The notes under the pieces were generated by a model. It worked only from the letters and a program-made list of their open reading frames with translations. It did not search any database and was not told the origin of the DNA. The position numbers and the translations under genes are program-made. A stretch of 64,000 nt of DNA, from NCBI GenBank assembly GCA_036675345.1, contig JAKFFE010000022.1:248001-312000 (forward strand), written 5' to 3'. Numbering within the stretch: position 1 is the stretch's first letter; every line of letters starts with the position of its first letter. Below, one piece after another: positions 51,148 to 59,820 of this stretch. This DNA is from JALYOC01 sp036675345 (GTDB lineage: Bacteria; Myxococcota; Myxococcia; Myxococcales; Myxococcaceae).

Positions 51148-52794
51148 CTACTTCTTCTTCCGGTTCTTCTTCTTGTTCTGCCGCTCGCGCTTGCGCTTCT
51201 CGTTCAGCGCGTCGCGCTCCTTGTCGGAGGTCCCCTTGGCCGCGGGCGCGGTGGAGTAGCCCATCAGGCGGGCGCGGGCCATCTGGTCGCGGCCCATGGG
51301 CGGGGTGTAGCCGGGGGCCAGCTGGGGCATCTGCATCTGCATCCCGCCGCCACCACCGCCGCCCATCGCCTGCTGCATCAGCTTGTCGCCGCCGAAGATG
51401 GAGGAGAGGTCCTGGCCCTTGAGCTTGGCCAGCTGCCCCATCTGCTTGAAGCCGGGGATCCGGCCCAGCAGGCCCGGGTTCTGGCCGATGCTGCCCATCA
51501 CCTGCTGCATCATCTGGAACTTGCCCAGCAGCTCCTTGACGTCCTGCTTCTTGCGGCCGGCGCCCTTGGCGATGCGCTCCATCCGCTTGTCGTCAATCAG
51601 GTCCGCGCGCAGCCGCTCCTGGGCGGTCATCGAGTTGTACAGCGCCTCGATCTTGCCCAGCTCCTTGTCGTCCGGATTGAGCTGCTCGGTCATCTCCCCG
51701 AACATCGGGAACTTATCGAGCAGGTCCTTGAGTGGGCCCATCTTGCGGACCATCTGGATCTGGTCCACGAAGTCCTTCATCGTGAAGCGGCCGGAGAGGA
51801 GCTTCTCGGCATCCTCCTCTGCCTTCTTCTCGTCGACGACCCCCTCGAAGTCCTTCATCAGGCCGACGATGTCGCCGAAGCCCAGGATCCGGCTGGCCAG
51901 GCCGTCGGGCCGGAACTCTTCGAGCTTGTCCATCTGCTCGCCCATGCCGAGGAACTTGATGGGCTTGCCGGTGACTTCCTTGATGCTCAGCGCCGCGCCA
52001 CCACGCGCGTCGCCGTCCAGCTTGGTGAGGATGAACCCGTCCAGGTTCAGCCGGCGGTCGAACTCGGCGGCGGTGCGCACCGCGTCCTGACCGATCATCG
52101 CGTCGCACACCAACAGGATGTTGTCCGGGGCGAGGTGCTGCTTGATCGCCTCCAGCTCGGCCATCAGCGCGTCGTCGATCGCCAGCCGGCCGGCGGTGTC
52201 CACCAGCACAACATCGCAACCCTGCTCGCGCGCCGCGGCCAGGCCCAGGCGGGCCAGCTCCGGAGGCTGGGTGTCCGGCTTGAAGAACACCGGGACCTTC
52301 AGCCGCTCGCCCAGGACCTTCAACTGGTCCACGGCGGCCGGGCGGTAGATGTCCGCCGCCACCAGCAGCGGCTTGCGCCCGTCCTTGAGCAGCTTGTGGG
52401 CGATCTTCCCGGTGGTGGTGGTCTTACCCGAGCCCTGCAGACCCACCATCATGATGGTGGAGACCTGGCCCTTGGGCTTGAGCTTCAGCTCGGTGTTGAC
52501 CGGCCCCATCAGGGCCTCGAGCTCGTCGTGGCAGACCTTGACGAAGTGGTCGCCGGGGCTGACCTTCACCTTCCGGCCCTGCTTGTCGGTCACGGTGGTC
52601 TGGACCACCTCGCCGATCGACTTCTCCCGGACCCGGGCGACGAACTTCTTGACGACGTCAAAGGCGACGTCCGCCTCGAGGAGGGAGACGCGGATGTCGC
52701 GCAGCGACTCCTCGACCATCTCCGGGGTGATTTCGGCTTTACCCGCCAACCGGTTCTTGGCCGCGCGGAAGCCCTTGCTGACTGTCTCGAGCAT
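51148..52794 (-). CDS. ffh: Signal recognition particle GTPase Ffh
   Basis: 548 aa, longer than the usual 450-480. It binds signal sequences and 4.5S RNA and docks to FtsY. The N-domain starts MLETVSKGFRAAKNRLAGKA. GTPase motifs are GLQGSGKTTTTGKIAHKL, DTAGRLAIDD and TKLDGDARGG. The M domain carries methionine-rich helices (KFQMMQQVMGSIGQNPG) and RMERIAKGAGRKKQDVKELL, where most bacteria have a SRRxRIAxGSG-type RNA-binding motif. The C-terminal extension is Gly/Met-rich (GGGGGGGMQMQMPQLAPG) and ends in a very basic tail (KRKRERQNKKKNRKKK). It starts 82 bp after the M3 peptidase gene and is co-directional. Confidence 0.95.
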   Translation of the reverse strand: MLETVSKGFRAAKNRLAGKAEITPEMVEESLRDIRVSLLEADVAFDVVKKFVARVREKSIGEVVQTTVTDKQGRKVKVSPGDHFVKVCHDELEALMGPVNTELKLKPKGQVSTIMMVGLQGSGKTTTTGKIAHKLLKDGRKPLLVAADIYRPAAVDQLKVLGERLKVPVFFKPDTQPPELARLGLAAAREQGCDVVLVDTAGRLAIDDALMAELEAIKQHLAPDNILLVCDAMIGQDAVRTAAEFDRRLNLDGFILTKLDGDARGGAALSIKEVTGKPIKFLGMGEQMDKLEEFRPDGLASRILGFGDIVGLMKDFEGVVDEKKAEEDAEKLLSGRFTMKDFVDQIQMVRKMGPLKDLLDKFPMFGEMTEQLNPDDKELGKIEALYNSMTAQERLRADLIDDKRMERIAKGAGRKKQDVKELLGKFQMMQQVMGSIGQNPGLLGRIPGFKQMGQLAKLKGQDLSSIFGGDKLMQQAMGGGGGGGMQMQMPQLAPGYTPPMGRDQMARARLMGYSTAPAAKGTSDKERDALNEKRKRERQNKKKNRKKK

Positions 52795-52843
52795 GGAGCC
52801 GCCTCCTATAGCATCGTTGGGGACGGGCCCAAGCCCCGCCTCA

Positions 52844-52863
52844 CCCGGGCGTTGCCGCCCGGG
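52844..52863 (-). terminator. 8-bp GC stem-loop between the M3 peptidase gene and ffh
   Basis: CCCGGGCG/CGCCCGGG pair perfectly around a 4-nt loop, 13 bp past the peptidase stop and 49 bp before the ffh start. No T-tract, so it could equally be an mRNA stabiliser. Confidence 0.5.
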
Positions 52864-52876
52864 CGAATTACCGGCG

Positions 52877-54772
52877 CTACCGCCTGGGGGGCGCCGCGGC
52901 CGGCTTCACCTTGGCCAGCAGCTTGTCCATCTCGTCCATCACCCGGTTCATCTTCTGTACAGTCAGCCGCATCGGCTCGCCGGTGGTCATGTCCACGCCT
53001 GCCTTCTTGAGCAGCTCGATCGGGTAGTCCGAGCCGCCGGAGGAGAGGAAGGTCAGGTAGGCCGCGGTGGCCTTGGGGTCGCCTGCCAGCACCTTCTCGG
53101 AGAGGGCCACCGAGGCGGTGAACGACGTGGCGTACTGGTACACGTAGTAGTTGTAGAAGAAGTGGGGAATGAAGGCCCACTCGTGGGCGACGTAGTCATC
53201 GACCACCGAGACCCCGGCGTCGTGGCCATAGTACTTGCGCACGATCGCCAGGTATTCCTTGTCCAGCGAGTCCCCGGTCAGCGGCTGCCCCTGCTCGGCC
53301 AGCTGGTGGATGCGGGCCTCGAACTCGGCGAACTGGGTCTGGCGGAACACGGTCAGCCGCAGCCCCTCCAGATAGTTGCCCAGCAGTGCCAGCCGCTCGC
53401 CGTCGTCGGTGAGGGTCTTGAGCATGTGGTCCACCAGCAGCGCCTCGTTGAAGGTGGAGGCGACCTCGGCCACGAAGATCGGGTAGTCGGCCAGCGGGTA
53501 GGGCTGGGCCTTGTTGGAGAGGTAGCTCTGCATCGCGTGACCCAGCTCGTGGATCAGGGTGGTCAGGTCCTCGTACTGGTTGTTGTAGTTCATCAGCACG
53601 TAGGGGTGGACGTCGTAGGCCGACCCGCTCATGTACGCGCCGGAGCGCTTGCCCAGGTTGGGGTACATGTCGATCCAGCGCTGATCGAAGGCCTGCTTCA
53701 TCGCGGTGGCGTACTCGGCGCCCAGCGGCTGGACCGCGGTGAGCACCGTCTGCTCCGCCTGGTCCACCGGAAACTCCAGCTTCACGCTGCCCACCAGCGG
53801 CGCGTAGAGGTCGTAGTAGTGCAGCCGGTCCACCCCCAGCATCTTCTGGCGCAGCTTGAGGTAGCGCTGGAAGGCGGGCAGCGCGTCGTTCACGCCCTGG
53901 AGGAGCGAGGAGTAGACCGAGAGCGGGATGTTGTCCGCGTCCAGGGCGGAGTCCATGGTGGACGGGTACTTGCGCGCCTTCATGTAGAAGAGGTCGCGGT
54001 TCATCTGGGCGTTGAGGGTGGTGCCGAAGGTGTCCTTGTACTGGCCCAGGGCGCCGAAGAAGGCCTCGAACACCTTCTTGCGGTCCTCTCGGTTGGCGGC
54101 CTGGCGGAGCAGGTTGAAGCTGCTGCGATCCACCCGCACCGTCTTGCCGTCGGACAGCTTCACCGAAGGGAAGGGGAAGTCGGCGTTGGCGAAGATCCCG
54201 TAGATCGCGTCCGGCGCGTCGGCCATCAGCCCGGCGTCGGCGATGATCTTCTCCTCCCCGGGGGAGAGCTTGTGCGCCTTGCGGCGGAACAGATCGTGGA
54301 GGTAGTGGCGATACACCGCCAGCTTCTTCTCCCGCTTGAGGAACCCGTCCACCCGGGCCTGACCCAGGGCCAGGATCTCCGGCTCCAGGTAGGAGGCGGC
54401 GGAGGCAAAGGTGCTGCTGATCTGGGTGATCTCCTGGCGCATCGCCTGGGCGGCGCCCACCCGGGTGTCCTGATCCGCGGAGAGGTTGGCGTAGACCGCC
54501 ACCCGGTTCAGCTCCTTGCGCAGCGCATAGGCGTGGTCCAGCGCGGAGAGCAGCTTGGCCGGGGACTTGCCCAGCTGACCGCGGTGGGAGGCGATCGCCG
54601 GCAGCTTCGCCACCAGCCGGTCCTTGGACTCCTTCCAGGCCTGGTCCGAGGGGAACAGCTCGGTGAGGTTCCACTTGTGCTGCTCGGGGATCTGCGCGCG
54701 CTCCTTCGTCTGGGCGAGCGCGGTGGTGGCCAGCAGTGCCGTCAGCAACAGCGGGAGTCGGAGTGTCTGCAT
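52877..54772 (-). CDS. pepF: Exported oligoendopeptidase F-like M3 metallopeptidase
   Basis: 631 aa. The N-terminus MQTLRLPLLLTALLATTALA followed by QT is a signal peptide, so unlike most PepF this enzyme is exported. The body is PepF-like: HKWNLTELFPSDQAW, then a helical N-terminal domain, then the zinc motif HELGHAM in TTLIHELGHAMQSYLSNKAQ and the downstream Glu in VAEVASTFNEALLVDHML. NYYVYQYATSFTASVALSEK near the end is typical of the family. It cleaves short peptides, here probably in the periplasm or outside. The start lies 213 bp from the divergent cysteine-synthase homologue. The symbol is by family resemblance. Confidence 0.88.
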   Translation of the reverse strand: MQTLRLPLLLTALLATTALAQTKERAQIPEQHKWNLTELFPSDQAWKESKDRLVAKLPAIASHRGQLGKSPAKLLSALDHAYALRKELNRVAVYANLSADQDTRVGAAQAMRQEITQISSTFASAASYLEPEILALGQARVDGFLKREKKLAVYRHYLHDLFRRKAHKLSPGEEKIIADAGLMADAPDAIYGIFANADFPFPSVKLSDGKTVRVDRSSFNLLRQAANREDRKKVFEAFFGALGQYKDTFGTTLNAQMNRDLFYMKARKYPSTMDSALDADNIPLSVYSSLLQGVNDALPAFQRYLKLRQKMLGVDRLHYYDLYAPLVGSVKLEFPVDQAEQTVLTAVQPLGAEYATAMKQAFDQRWIDMYPNLGKRSGAYMSGSAYDVHPYVLMNYNNQYEDLTTLIHELGHAMQSYLSNKAQPYPLADYPIFVAEVASTFNEALLVDHMLKTLTDDGERLALLGNYLEGLRLTVFRQTQFAEFEARIHQLAEQGQPLTGDSLDKEYLAIVRKYYGHDAGVSVVDDYVAHEWAFIPHFFYNYYVYQYATSFTASVALSEKVLAGDPKATAAYLTFLSSGGSDYPIELLKKAGVDMTTGEPMRLTVQKMNRVMDEMDKLLAKVKPAAAPPRR

Positions 54773-54985
54773 GGGGCGGCGGATATCAGATTGCCCGCCC
54801 TCCTGGCAGCCGAGGAGAGGAGCAGACCCGCAGCGGTGGTGAGGGAGGTTGGCGAACAGTGCCGTCTCGGTGGAGGGGCATACAGGATCTCAGGTGCGGC
54901 CCCCGAGGTTGGGGCAGCCTCCACGTCGAGAAGCGGTGGGAACGGATTGAGCGTCCGGTGATGGAGGTGATAACGCAGCAGGAAC

Positions 54986-55972
54986 ATGGCGCCTCGGATC
55001 GCGAACCTCTGGGACTCGGTAGGGAACACCCCGCTGTTGCGGATCGGCTCGCTGTCCAGGGAGACCGGCTGCGAGATCCTGGGCAAGGCGGAGTTCATGA
55101 ACCCCGGCGGGAGCATCAAGGACCGCGCCGCCAAGGGGATGATCGAGGACGCCGAGCAGCGGGGGCTGCTGCAGAAGGGGGCCACCCTGGTGGAGGGGAC
55201 CGCCGGCAACACCGGGATCGGACTGGCGATGCTGGGCCGCGAGCGCGGCTACCGGGTGGTGGTGACGATGCCGGACAACCAGGCGCGGGAGAAGATCGAG
55301 CTGCTCACCGCGATGGGGGCCGACGTGCGGCTGGTCAAGCCGGTGCCGTTTGCCAATCCGGCCCACTTCTATCACCAGGCCCGGACCCTCTCCGAGGAGC
55401 ACGGCTGGTTCTGGGCCAACCAGTTCGAGAACCCGGCGAACGGCGACTACCACTACCGGACCACCGGCCCGGAGTTGTGGGAGCAGTGCGAAGGAAGGAT
55501 CGACGTGCTGGTCTCCGCGGCGGGGACGGGCGGGACGATCTCCGGCGTCTCCCGCTACCTGAAGGAGAAGAACCCGAAGCTGAGGGTGGTGCTGGTCGAT
55601 CCGCCCGGCTCCGGCCTGTACTCGTACGTCCGGGAGGGGAAGCTGGAGGGCCCGGGGGACTCGATCACCGAGGGGATCGGGATCATGCGCCTGACCGAGA
55701 ACTTCAAGCGCGCCCGGGTGGACGAGGCGATGCGGCTGCCCGATCAGGCGATGCTGGAGATGCTCTACCACCTGGCCCGGGAAGACAGCCTGGTGGTGGG
55801 GACCTCGTCCGCCCTCAACGTCCGAGCCGCCTGGGAGATGGCCAGGAACCACCGCCAGGAGAGGCTGCGGATCGTCACCTTCCTGTGCGACCACGGTAGC
55901 CGCTACACCAGCAAGATTTTCAACCCGGAGTTCCTGGAGAAGAAGTCACTGAAGGTGCAGCCGTTGAGCTGA
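54986..55972 (+). CDS. Cysteine synthase family PLP enzyme
   Basis: 328 aa from ATG 54986. Fold-type II PLP motifs are present: the PLP lysine in FMNPGGSIKDRAA (K45), the substrate loop EGTAGNTGIGLA and the phosphate loop SAAGTGGTISGV. It should replace the O-acetyl group of a serine derivative with sulfide or a related thiol. CysK usually has EPTSGNTGI at the substrate loop; the EGTAGNTGI variant is seen in CysM/cystathionine-beta-synthase-like members, so sulfide versus homocysteine use is open. The length and lack of extra domains suit either. It stands alone, between two convergent or divergent minus-strand genes. Confidence 0.88.
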   Translation: MAPRIANLWDSVGNTPLLRIGSLSRETGCEILGKAEFMNPGGSIKDRAAKGMIEDAEQRGLLQKGATLVEGTAGNTGIGLAMLGRERGYRVVVTMPDNQAREKIELLTAMGADVRLVKPVPFANPAHFYHQARTLSEEHGWFWANQFENPANGDYHYRTTGPELWEQCEGRIDVLVSAAGTGGTISGVSRYLKEKNPKLRVVLVDPPGSGLYSYVREGKLEGPGDSITEGIGIMRLTENFKRARVDEAMRLPDQAMLEMLYHLAREDSLVVGTSSALNVRAAWEMARNHRQERLRIVTFLCDHGSRYTSKIFNPEFLEKKSLKVQPLS

Positions 55973-55984
55973 GGGAGGGGCTGC

Positions 55985-56524
55985 TCAATCGGAAAACGGA
56001 GCGGCCCACCAGCGGGGCTGGGTGGCCCAACGCTCGATCCCCAGCACCGCACTCAGCTCGTCACTGAAGCGGCGAAGGGCGGGAGGGCCCAGATGCGGAT
56101 ACTCGATGCGCTTGGTCTGCGCACCGTCCCAGACGTAGAGGACGCTCAGTTCGTGGGGGTGGCCGGCGTAGGTGTCCCGCCCTCCCATCACGTCGGCCTT
56201 GCGAACAAGTTGCCGCAGCAGCACGACCTGAGTTGGCTTCAGCTGCCTGGAGGCGTAGCCCTCTTTGGTCACGTTCCCCAGGCCAAGGTACTCGACCAAC
56301 CCGGTGGTGCGAACGATGACGCTGTAGACCGGACCCACCATGGGCGCGGACGAAAAGGCGAGGAGCACCCGTGGACCGGTGGCTTCCAGGGCCTCGATGT
56401 CCTTGGCTTCGAGGAACACCGCGCCCCTCAACAATTGGGGACTGGTCGCCGGTGGATGCGCGCAGGAGGAGAGGAGAAGAACGGAAGCCAGGGCGCGTGA
56501 AAGCGAGAGGACGGAGGGCTTCAT
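55985..56524 (-). CDS. Small putative lipoprotein
   Basis: 179 aa. The signal MKPSVLSLSRALASVLLLSS ends in a lipobox LSSC with Cys21. The mature part contains VYSVIVRTTGLVEYLGLGNV and KPTQVVLLRQLVRKADVMGG, a beta-alpha arrangement like small domains that end in a 'wing' over a helix. I recognise no family. It ends 12 bp after the stop of the convergent cysteine-synthase gene and starts 7 bp from the end of the DUF4336-type gene on the same strand, so those two are probably co-transcribed. Confidence 0.75.
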   Translation of the reverse strand: MKPSVLSLSRALASVLLLSSCAHPPATSPQLLRGAVFLEAKDIEALEATGPRVLLAFSSAPMVGPVYSVIVRTTGLVEYLGLGNVTKEGYASRQLKPTQVVLLRQLVRKADVMGGRDTYAGHPHELSVLYVWDGAQTKRIEYPHLGPPALRRFSDELSAVLGIERWATQPRWWAAPFSD

Positions 56525-56531
56525 GAGTCCC

Positions 56532-57260
56532 TCAGCGGTGGATGGAGAATCCTCGCTCCTGTAGCCGGGCGAGGAGCTGCTTCTTGGCGTCGGTGGACAG
56601 GATGTCGCCGTGGCCCGGCACCAGGTGATTGATGTTCAGCGACGCGAGTGGGGCGAGAGACCGCTGGAACGCGGCCCGGTCCTTGATCGACCGCACAAAG
56701 AGGCGGCTCACCGCCATCCGCCCGCGGGTGCCGAACAGGGTGAGGATGGTCCACGCCCCCAGACCACGGGCATTGCGGACGTTGAACACCAGATCGGCGA
56801 CCAACAGCGCGCCTGACTGGCGGTGGAAGAACAGGCTCTCGCGGAGGGTCGGCAAACCGGCCAGGGGGAGATGGGCCAGCTCCTCTTCGTGAGGCCAGGC
56901 ATCGACGCCCAGGACGCCATGCCACGTCAGCTCCGGATGCTTCTCGCGGCTGCCCTCCGGCCCCCACAGCCGGGCCTGGGGATGGATCGCCGCCGCCAGC
57001 TTCATCCCCCCGGTGTGCAGCAGGCAGGGGGCGACGAGGTCGGTGACCTCGCCGGCGCTCTGCAGTTGCTCCGCGGTGAGGGTGGACGCGGGGGAGAGCA
57101 GGACCCGCGCCCGCTTCAGTTGCACCACCGAGCTGCGCACCGGCAGATTCATCAGCGGCATCTGGCGTTCGACTTCGATGAAGGTCAGGCCTGGGAAGGG
57201 CACGGGTTCGTCTCCGGAGAAGGCGTGCCGCCTGGTTAGACCACGAACCCCGTGCGTCAT
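56532..57260 (-). CDS. DUF4336/metallo-beta-lactamase-fold protein
   Basis: 242 aa as called. An internal ATG at 57161 (MPLMNLPVRSSVVQLKRARV) may be the true start, because a 20-bp palindrome abuts the ATG at 57260. The sequence follows DUF4336: VRSSVVQLKRARVLLSPAST, then VAPCLLHTGGMKLAAAIHPQ, SGALLVADLVFNV and the terminal LVPGHGDIL. The first two metal-binding positions of true beta-lactamase-fold enzymes (HxHxDH) are not seen; only the late GHGD is present, so metal binding is doubtful. It lies downstream of an MDR gene on the same strand. Confidence 0.7.
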   Translation of the reverse strand: MTHGVRGLTRRHAFSGDEPVPFPGLTFIEVERQMPLMNLPVRSSVVQLKRARVLLSPASTLTAEQLQSAGEVTDLVAPCLLHTGGMKLAAAIHPQARLWGPEGSREKHPELTWHGVLGVDAWPHEEELAHLPLAGLPTLRESLFFHRQSGALLVADLVFNVRNARGLGAWTILTLFGTRGRMAVSRLFVRSIKDRAAFQRSLAPLASLNINHLVPGHGDILSTDAKKQLLARLQERGFSIHR

Positions 57261-57280
57261 GACGGCCCCGCGGGGCCGTC
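57261..57280. promoter_or_regulatory. Perfect 20-bp palindrome
   Basis: GACGGCCCCGCGGGGCCGTC is its own reverse complement. It lies in the 39-bp gap between two minus-strand genes and touches the annotated ATG of the second. It could be a regulator-binding site or an mRNA hairpin that occludes ribosome entry. Confidence 0.6.
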
Positions 57281-57299
57281 GTTCAAGCTCCGACGTGGC

Positions 57300-58268
57300 T
57301 CACCCCACCTCGATCACGACCTTGCCCTGGGCGTGCCCCTCTTCAAGGTACGCCAGCGCCTCCGGCACCTTCTCCAGCGGATAGGTCCGGTCGATCACCG
57401 AGCGCACCGACCCCTCCGCCATCCGGTCGCGCAGGAACTCCAGGTCCTCCAGGTTGCTCTTCATCGACACGAAGCCCAGGCGTTTGCCGCTGCCGATCGC
57501 GGCCAGCGGGCCGATCATCGCCTCCGCCATCTGCTTTCCGGCGCCGCCGGTCGTCAGGTAGCGGCCTCCTGGCGCGAGGCTCCGCTTGTAGGCGCTGATC
57601 GGGTGGTAGCCGTTGACGCCCAGGATCAGGTGGTAGCGCTCGGGACGCTGGGTGAAGTCGGTCTGCGTGTAGTCGAGCACATGGTCCGCCCCCAGGGACC
57701 GGACCCGTTCCACATTGCGGGTACTGCAGACCGCGGTGACCTCTGCGCCCATCGCCTTGGCCAACTGAACGGCGTAGGTCCCCACGCCGCCGGAGGCACC
57801 ATTGATCAAGACGCGTTCACCCCGCTGGAGGTGTCCTTCGCGGCGCAGGCCCTGCAGCGCCGTCACCCCCGCCAGCGGAGCCGCGGCCGCCTCATTGAAA
57901 GTGATGTTCGCGGGCTTGAGGGCCAGCACCCCCTCCGGAGCGCACACCCGTTCGGCGAAGGCCCCCCAGCCGCTGCTGCCCAGCTCTCCCATCACCTCGT
58001 CCCCGGCCTTGAACCGGGTCACCCCCGTCCCCACCGCCTCCACCACGCCAGCCAGATCGCAGCCCAGGACGTTGAAGCGCGGCTTGAAGAGCCCCACCGC
58101 GAACCGGGCCAGGAACGGAGAGGCCCGGAGGATGTGCCAGTCGGCCGCGTTGAGGGCGCAGGCCTTCACCCGCACCCGAACCTGGCCGGGGCCCGGCACC
58201 GGATCGGGCCGCTCCTCCACCTTCAACACGGAGGGTGAGCCGTACTCGTAGAACGTGATCGCGCGCAT
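57300..58268 (-). CDS. Zinc-independent MDR / quinone oxidoreductase-like protein
   Basis: 322 aa from ATG 58268 (MRAITFYEYGSPSVLKVEER); in-frame ATGs slightly upstream are possible and none has a clear Shine-Dalgarno. GroES-like N-terminal part (GQVRVRVKACALNAADWHIL, CDLAGVVEAVGTGVTRFKAG) and NADPH-binding Rossmann part with INGASGGVGTYAVQLAKAMG, the A-x-x-G-x-x-G motif of quinone reductases. No Cys cluster for structural zinc is seen, and the catalytic-zinc Cys is replaced (ALNAADWH). It likely reduces quinones or enones with NADPH. It is divergent from the small membrane protein gene at 58410. Confidence 0.85.
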   Translation of the reverse strand: MRAITFYEYGSPSVLKVEERPDPVPGPGQVRVRVKACALNAADWHILRASPFLARFAVGLFKPRFNVLGCDLAGVVEAVGTGVTRFKAGDEVMGELGSSGWGAFAERVCAPEGVLALKPANITFNEAAAAPLAGVTALQGLRREGHLQRGERVLINGASGGVGTYAVQLAKAMGAEVTAVCSTRNVERVRSLGADHVLDYTQTDFTQRPERYHLILGVNGYHPISAYKRSLAPGGRYLTTGGAGKQMAEAMIGPLAAIGSGKRLGFVSMKSNLEDLEFLRDRMAEGSVRSVIDRTYPLEKVPEALAYLEEGHAQGKVVIEVG

Positions 58269-58409
58269 GGCGGTCATGGTGACCGTGCCGAGCCCCCGCC
58301 GCCACCCAAACTGAGCGAGCAGCGTGAGGGCCAACGGCGCTTCTGCTTGGAGATGGCGCTTGTCGTATCGTCCGGGTCACAACCGGGTGACGGCCGGGTG
58401 GAGGTCCAC

Positions 58410-58808
58410 ATGAGCGATGGCGGCGCAGGCGCGATGGTCCAGGTCGTGGGTGAACTCTCCAAGAGCAGGACGGGGCGGGTGGTGCTGATGGTGGGCTCCG
58501 CCTACCTGGCGCTGGTCGGTCTGGGCGGGAGCCGCGACGGTCGTCTGTATCTGTACATCGCCGGGACGGTGGCGTTGGTCTGCGTGATCGGGGTGGTGAG
58601 GGCCTGGTTGCGGCGAAAGGCCGACCAGACGATCACCCGCTCTCTGTTGCTGGCCTTGGGGGTGGCGGTGATGGTGGTGGTGGGAGGAGTCGCCGCGGTG
58701 GTGCTGCTCTTCCGTCGTCGAAAGAGGGGAGAGCCCGAGGCGCCCGTGCTCCCGTCGGAAGCCGAGCTGGAGGCGCTGGTTCAGGCCGAAGTCCTGGAGG
58801 TCGCGTGA
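58410..58808 (+). CDS. Small membrane protein of unknown function
   Basis: 132 aa from ATG 58410, chosen because GTGGAGG lies 5 bp upstream; an in-frame ATG at 58347 lacks this. Three hydrophobic segments are visible (about 24-38, 46-63 and 76-97, the last LLLALGVAVMVVVGGVAAVV). An Arg/Lys patch (FRRRKRGEPEAP) and an acidic helix EAELEALVQAEVLEVA follow. The stop overlaps the start of the next gene by GTGA, so the two should act together. No family recognised. Confidence 0.7.
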   Translation: MSDGGAGAMVQVVGELSKSRTGRVVLMVGSAYLALVGLGGSRDGRLYLYIAGTVALVCVIGVVRAWLRRKADQTITRSLLLALGVAVMVVVGGVAAVVLLFRRRKRGEPEAPVLPSEAELEALVQAEVLEVA

Positions 58809-59575
58809 GCACCGCGGCCCTGAAGGTCGTCCCCGCCTCCCCCCCGTCGCCCGCCTCGGCCCAGCTGAGGTCGGTGGCCCGGTCGGGGCTGTTGACGCTG
58901 AGCCAGATCATCCCGCGCGTGGTGTGGCGAGGGTTCGTCTCCGCGTTCAAGGGGCTGCTGGTGTTCGTGCCGGTGGGCGCGCTGTTCGGCGGCGTCGCCG
59001 CGTTCCTGGGATGGCAGCTGGGAGGCTGGCCCGGCTGGTTGCTGGCGTTGGATGCGGTGGTGGCGTCGATCGCCTTTGGGGCTGCCGGTGGATACACCGG
59101 CGCGGTGCGCGGGGCCCTGGCCGAGCTGGCCGCCCAGCTGCAGCAACGAGGAGCGGTGCGGGCCGTCTACGCCCTGGTGCGTCCCGCCGCGCTGAAGGTG
59201 GCCCGGCAGGCCAGCCAGGCGGCGCGTCCATTGACCCATCATGAGCTGACCGTGGCCCTGACCCGCAGCGTGGGCGAGCGGCTGCGCCAGGCGGAAGAGA
59301 CCGTGCAGGTGGGCGGAACCTGGGTGGATCGGATCGTCCGCTTCCTCGCGCGGAGGGCAGAGCGGATGCTGGTGCTGGCCGCCTCGCAGAAGCTGCTCCG
59401 CTCCAAGGACCCGAAGCAGACCCTGCTGGCGCTGGAGAACAGCGGCCTGGAGTCGCTGGAGCAGACCGTGGGGGAGACCCTCCTCGATGTTCACGGGCTG
59501 CAGGTTACCCTGGCCTGGGGCGCGGCGGTGATCGCCTCCGCCCTGCCCAGCGCGCTGTATGTGCTGCTGAGGTGA
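58805..59575 (+). CDS. Hypothetical membrane protein
   Basis: 256 aa from GTG 58805, translationally coupled to the preceding small membrane protein. Two hydrophobic segments occur at about 48-68 (FKGLLVFVPVGALFGGVAAF) and 75-97 (WPGWLLALDAVVASIAFGAA), with a last one at about 235-254 (AWGAAVIASALPSALYVLLR). Between them is a soluble, helical, Arg/Gln/Leu-rich domain. No motif is recognised. Both members of the pair look like accessory membrane proteins; their role is unknown. Confidence 0.7.
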   Translation: MSTAALKVVPASPPSPASAQLRSVARSGLLTLSQIIPRVVWRGFVSAFKGLLVFVPVGALFGGVAAFLGWQLGGWPGWLLALDAVVASIAFGAAGGYTGAVRGALAELAAQLQQRGAVRAVYALVRPAALKVARQASQAARPLTHHELTVALTRSVGERLRQAEETVQVGGTWVDRIVRFLARRAERMLVLAASQKLLRSKDPKQTLLALENSGLESLEQTVGETLLDVHGLQVTLAWGAAVIASALPSALYVLLR

Positions 59576-59820
59576 CCCAGGCCGTGGGGGGCCACCGGCG
59601 GCACTGAGCCACCGGGAGCGGGGCGAGGGAGGCCTGGGATTCCTCTGGCTGGCTGCTGATTGTCCGTTGGCTCCGAGTGAGCGCTCGAGAGGCTGACAGC
59701 CTCCTGGCTTGAGGGAGCGGAACGCCCCCGGGCGCAGAAAGAAGGCGACGCATAGCTTCTGGTGAGACCTCCTGACGCCCGTCTGCCCTGCGCGCGTCCA
59801 GGGGGACAGGTGCCTCCACA
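59576..59820. other. 245-bp gap with a small stem-loop
   Basis: Contains GAGGCT-GAC-AGCCTC (59689-59703) and a distant pair CCCAGGCC/GGCCTGGG (near 59577 and 59631). No convincing promoter or RNA gene was recognised. Confidence 0.35.
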
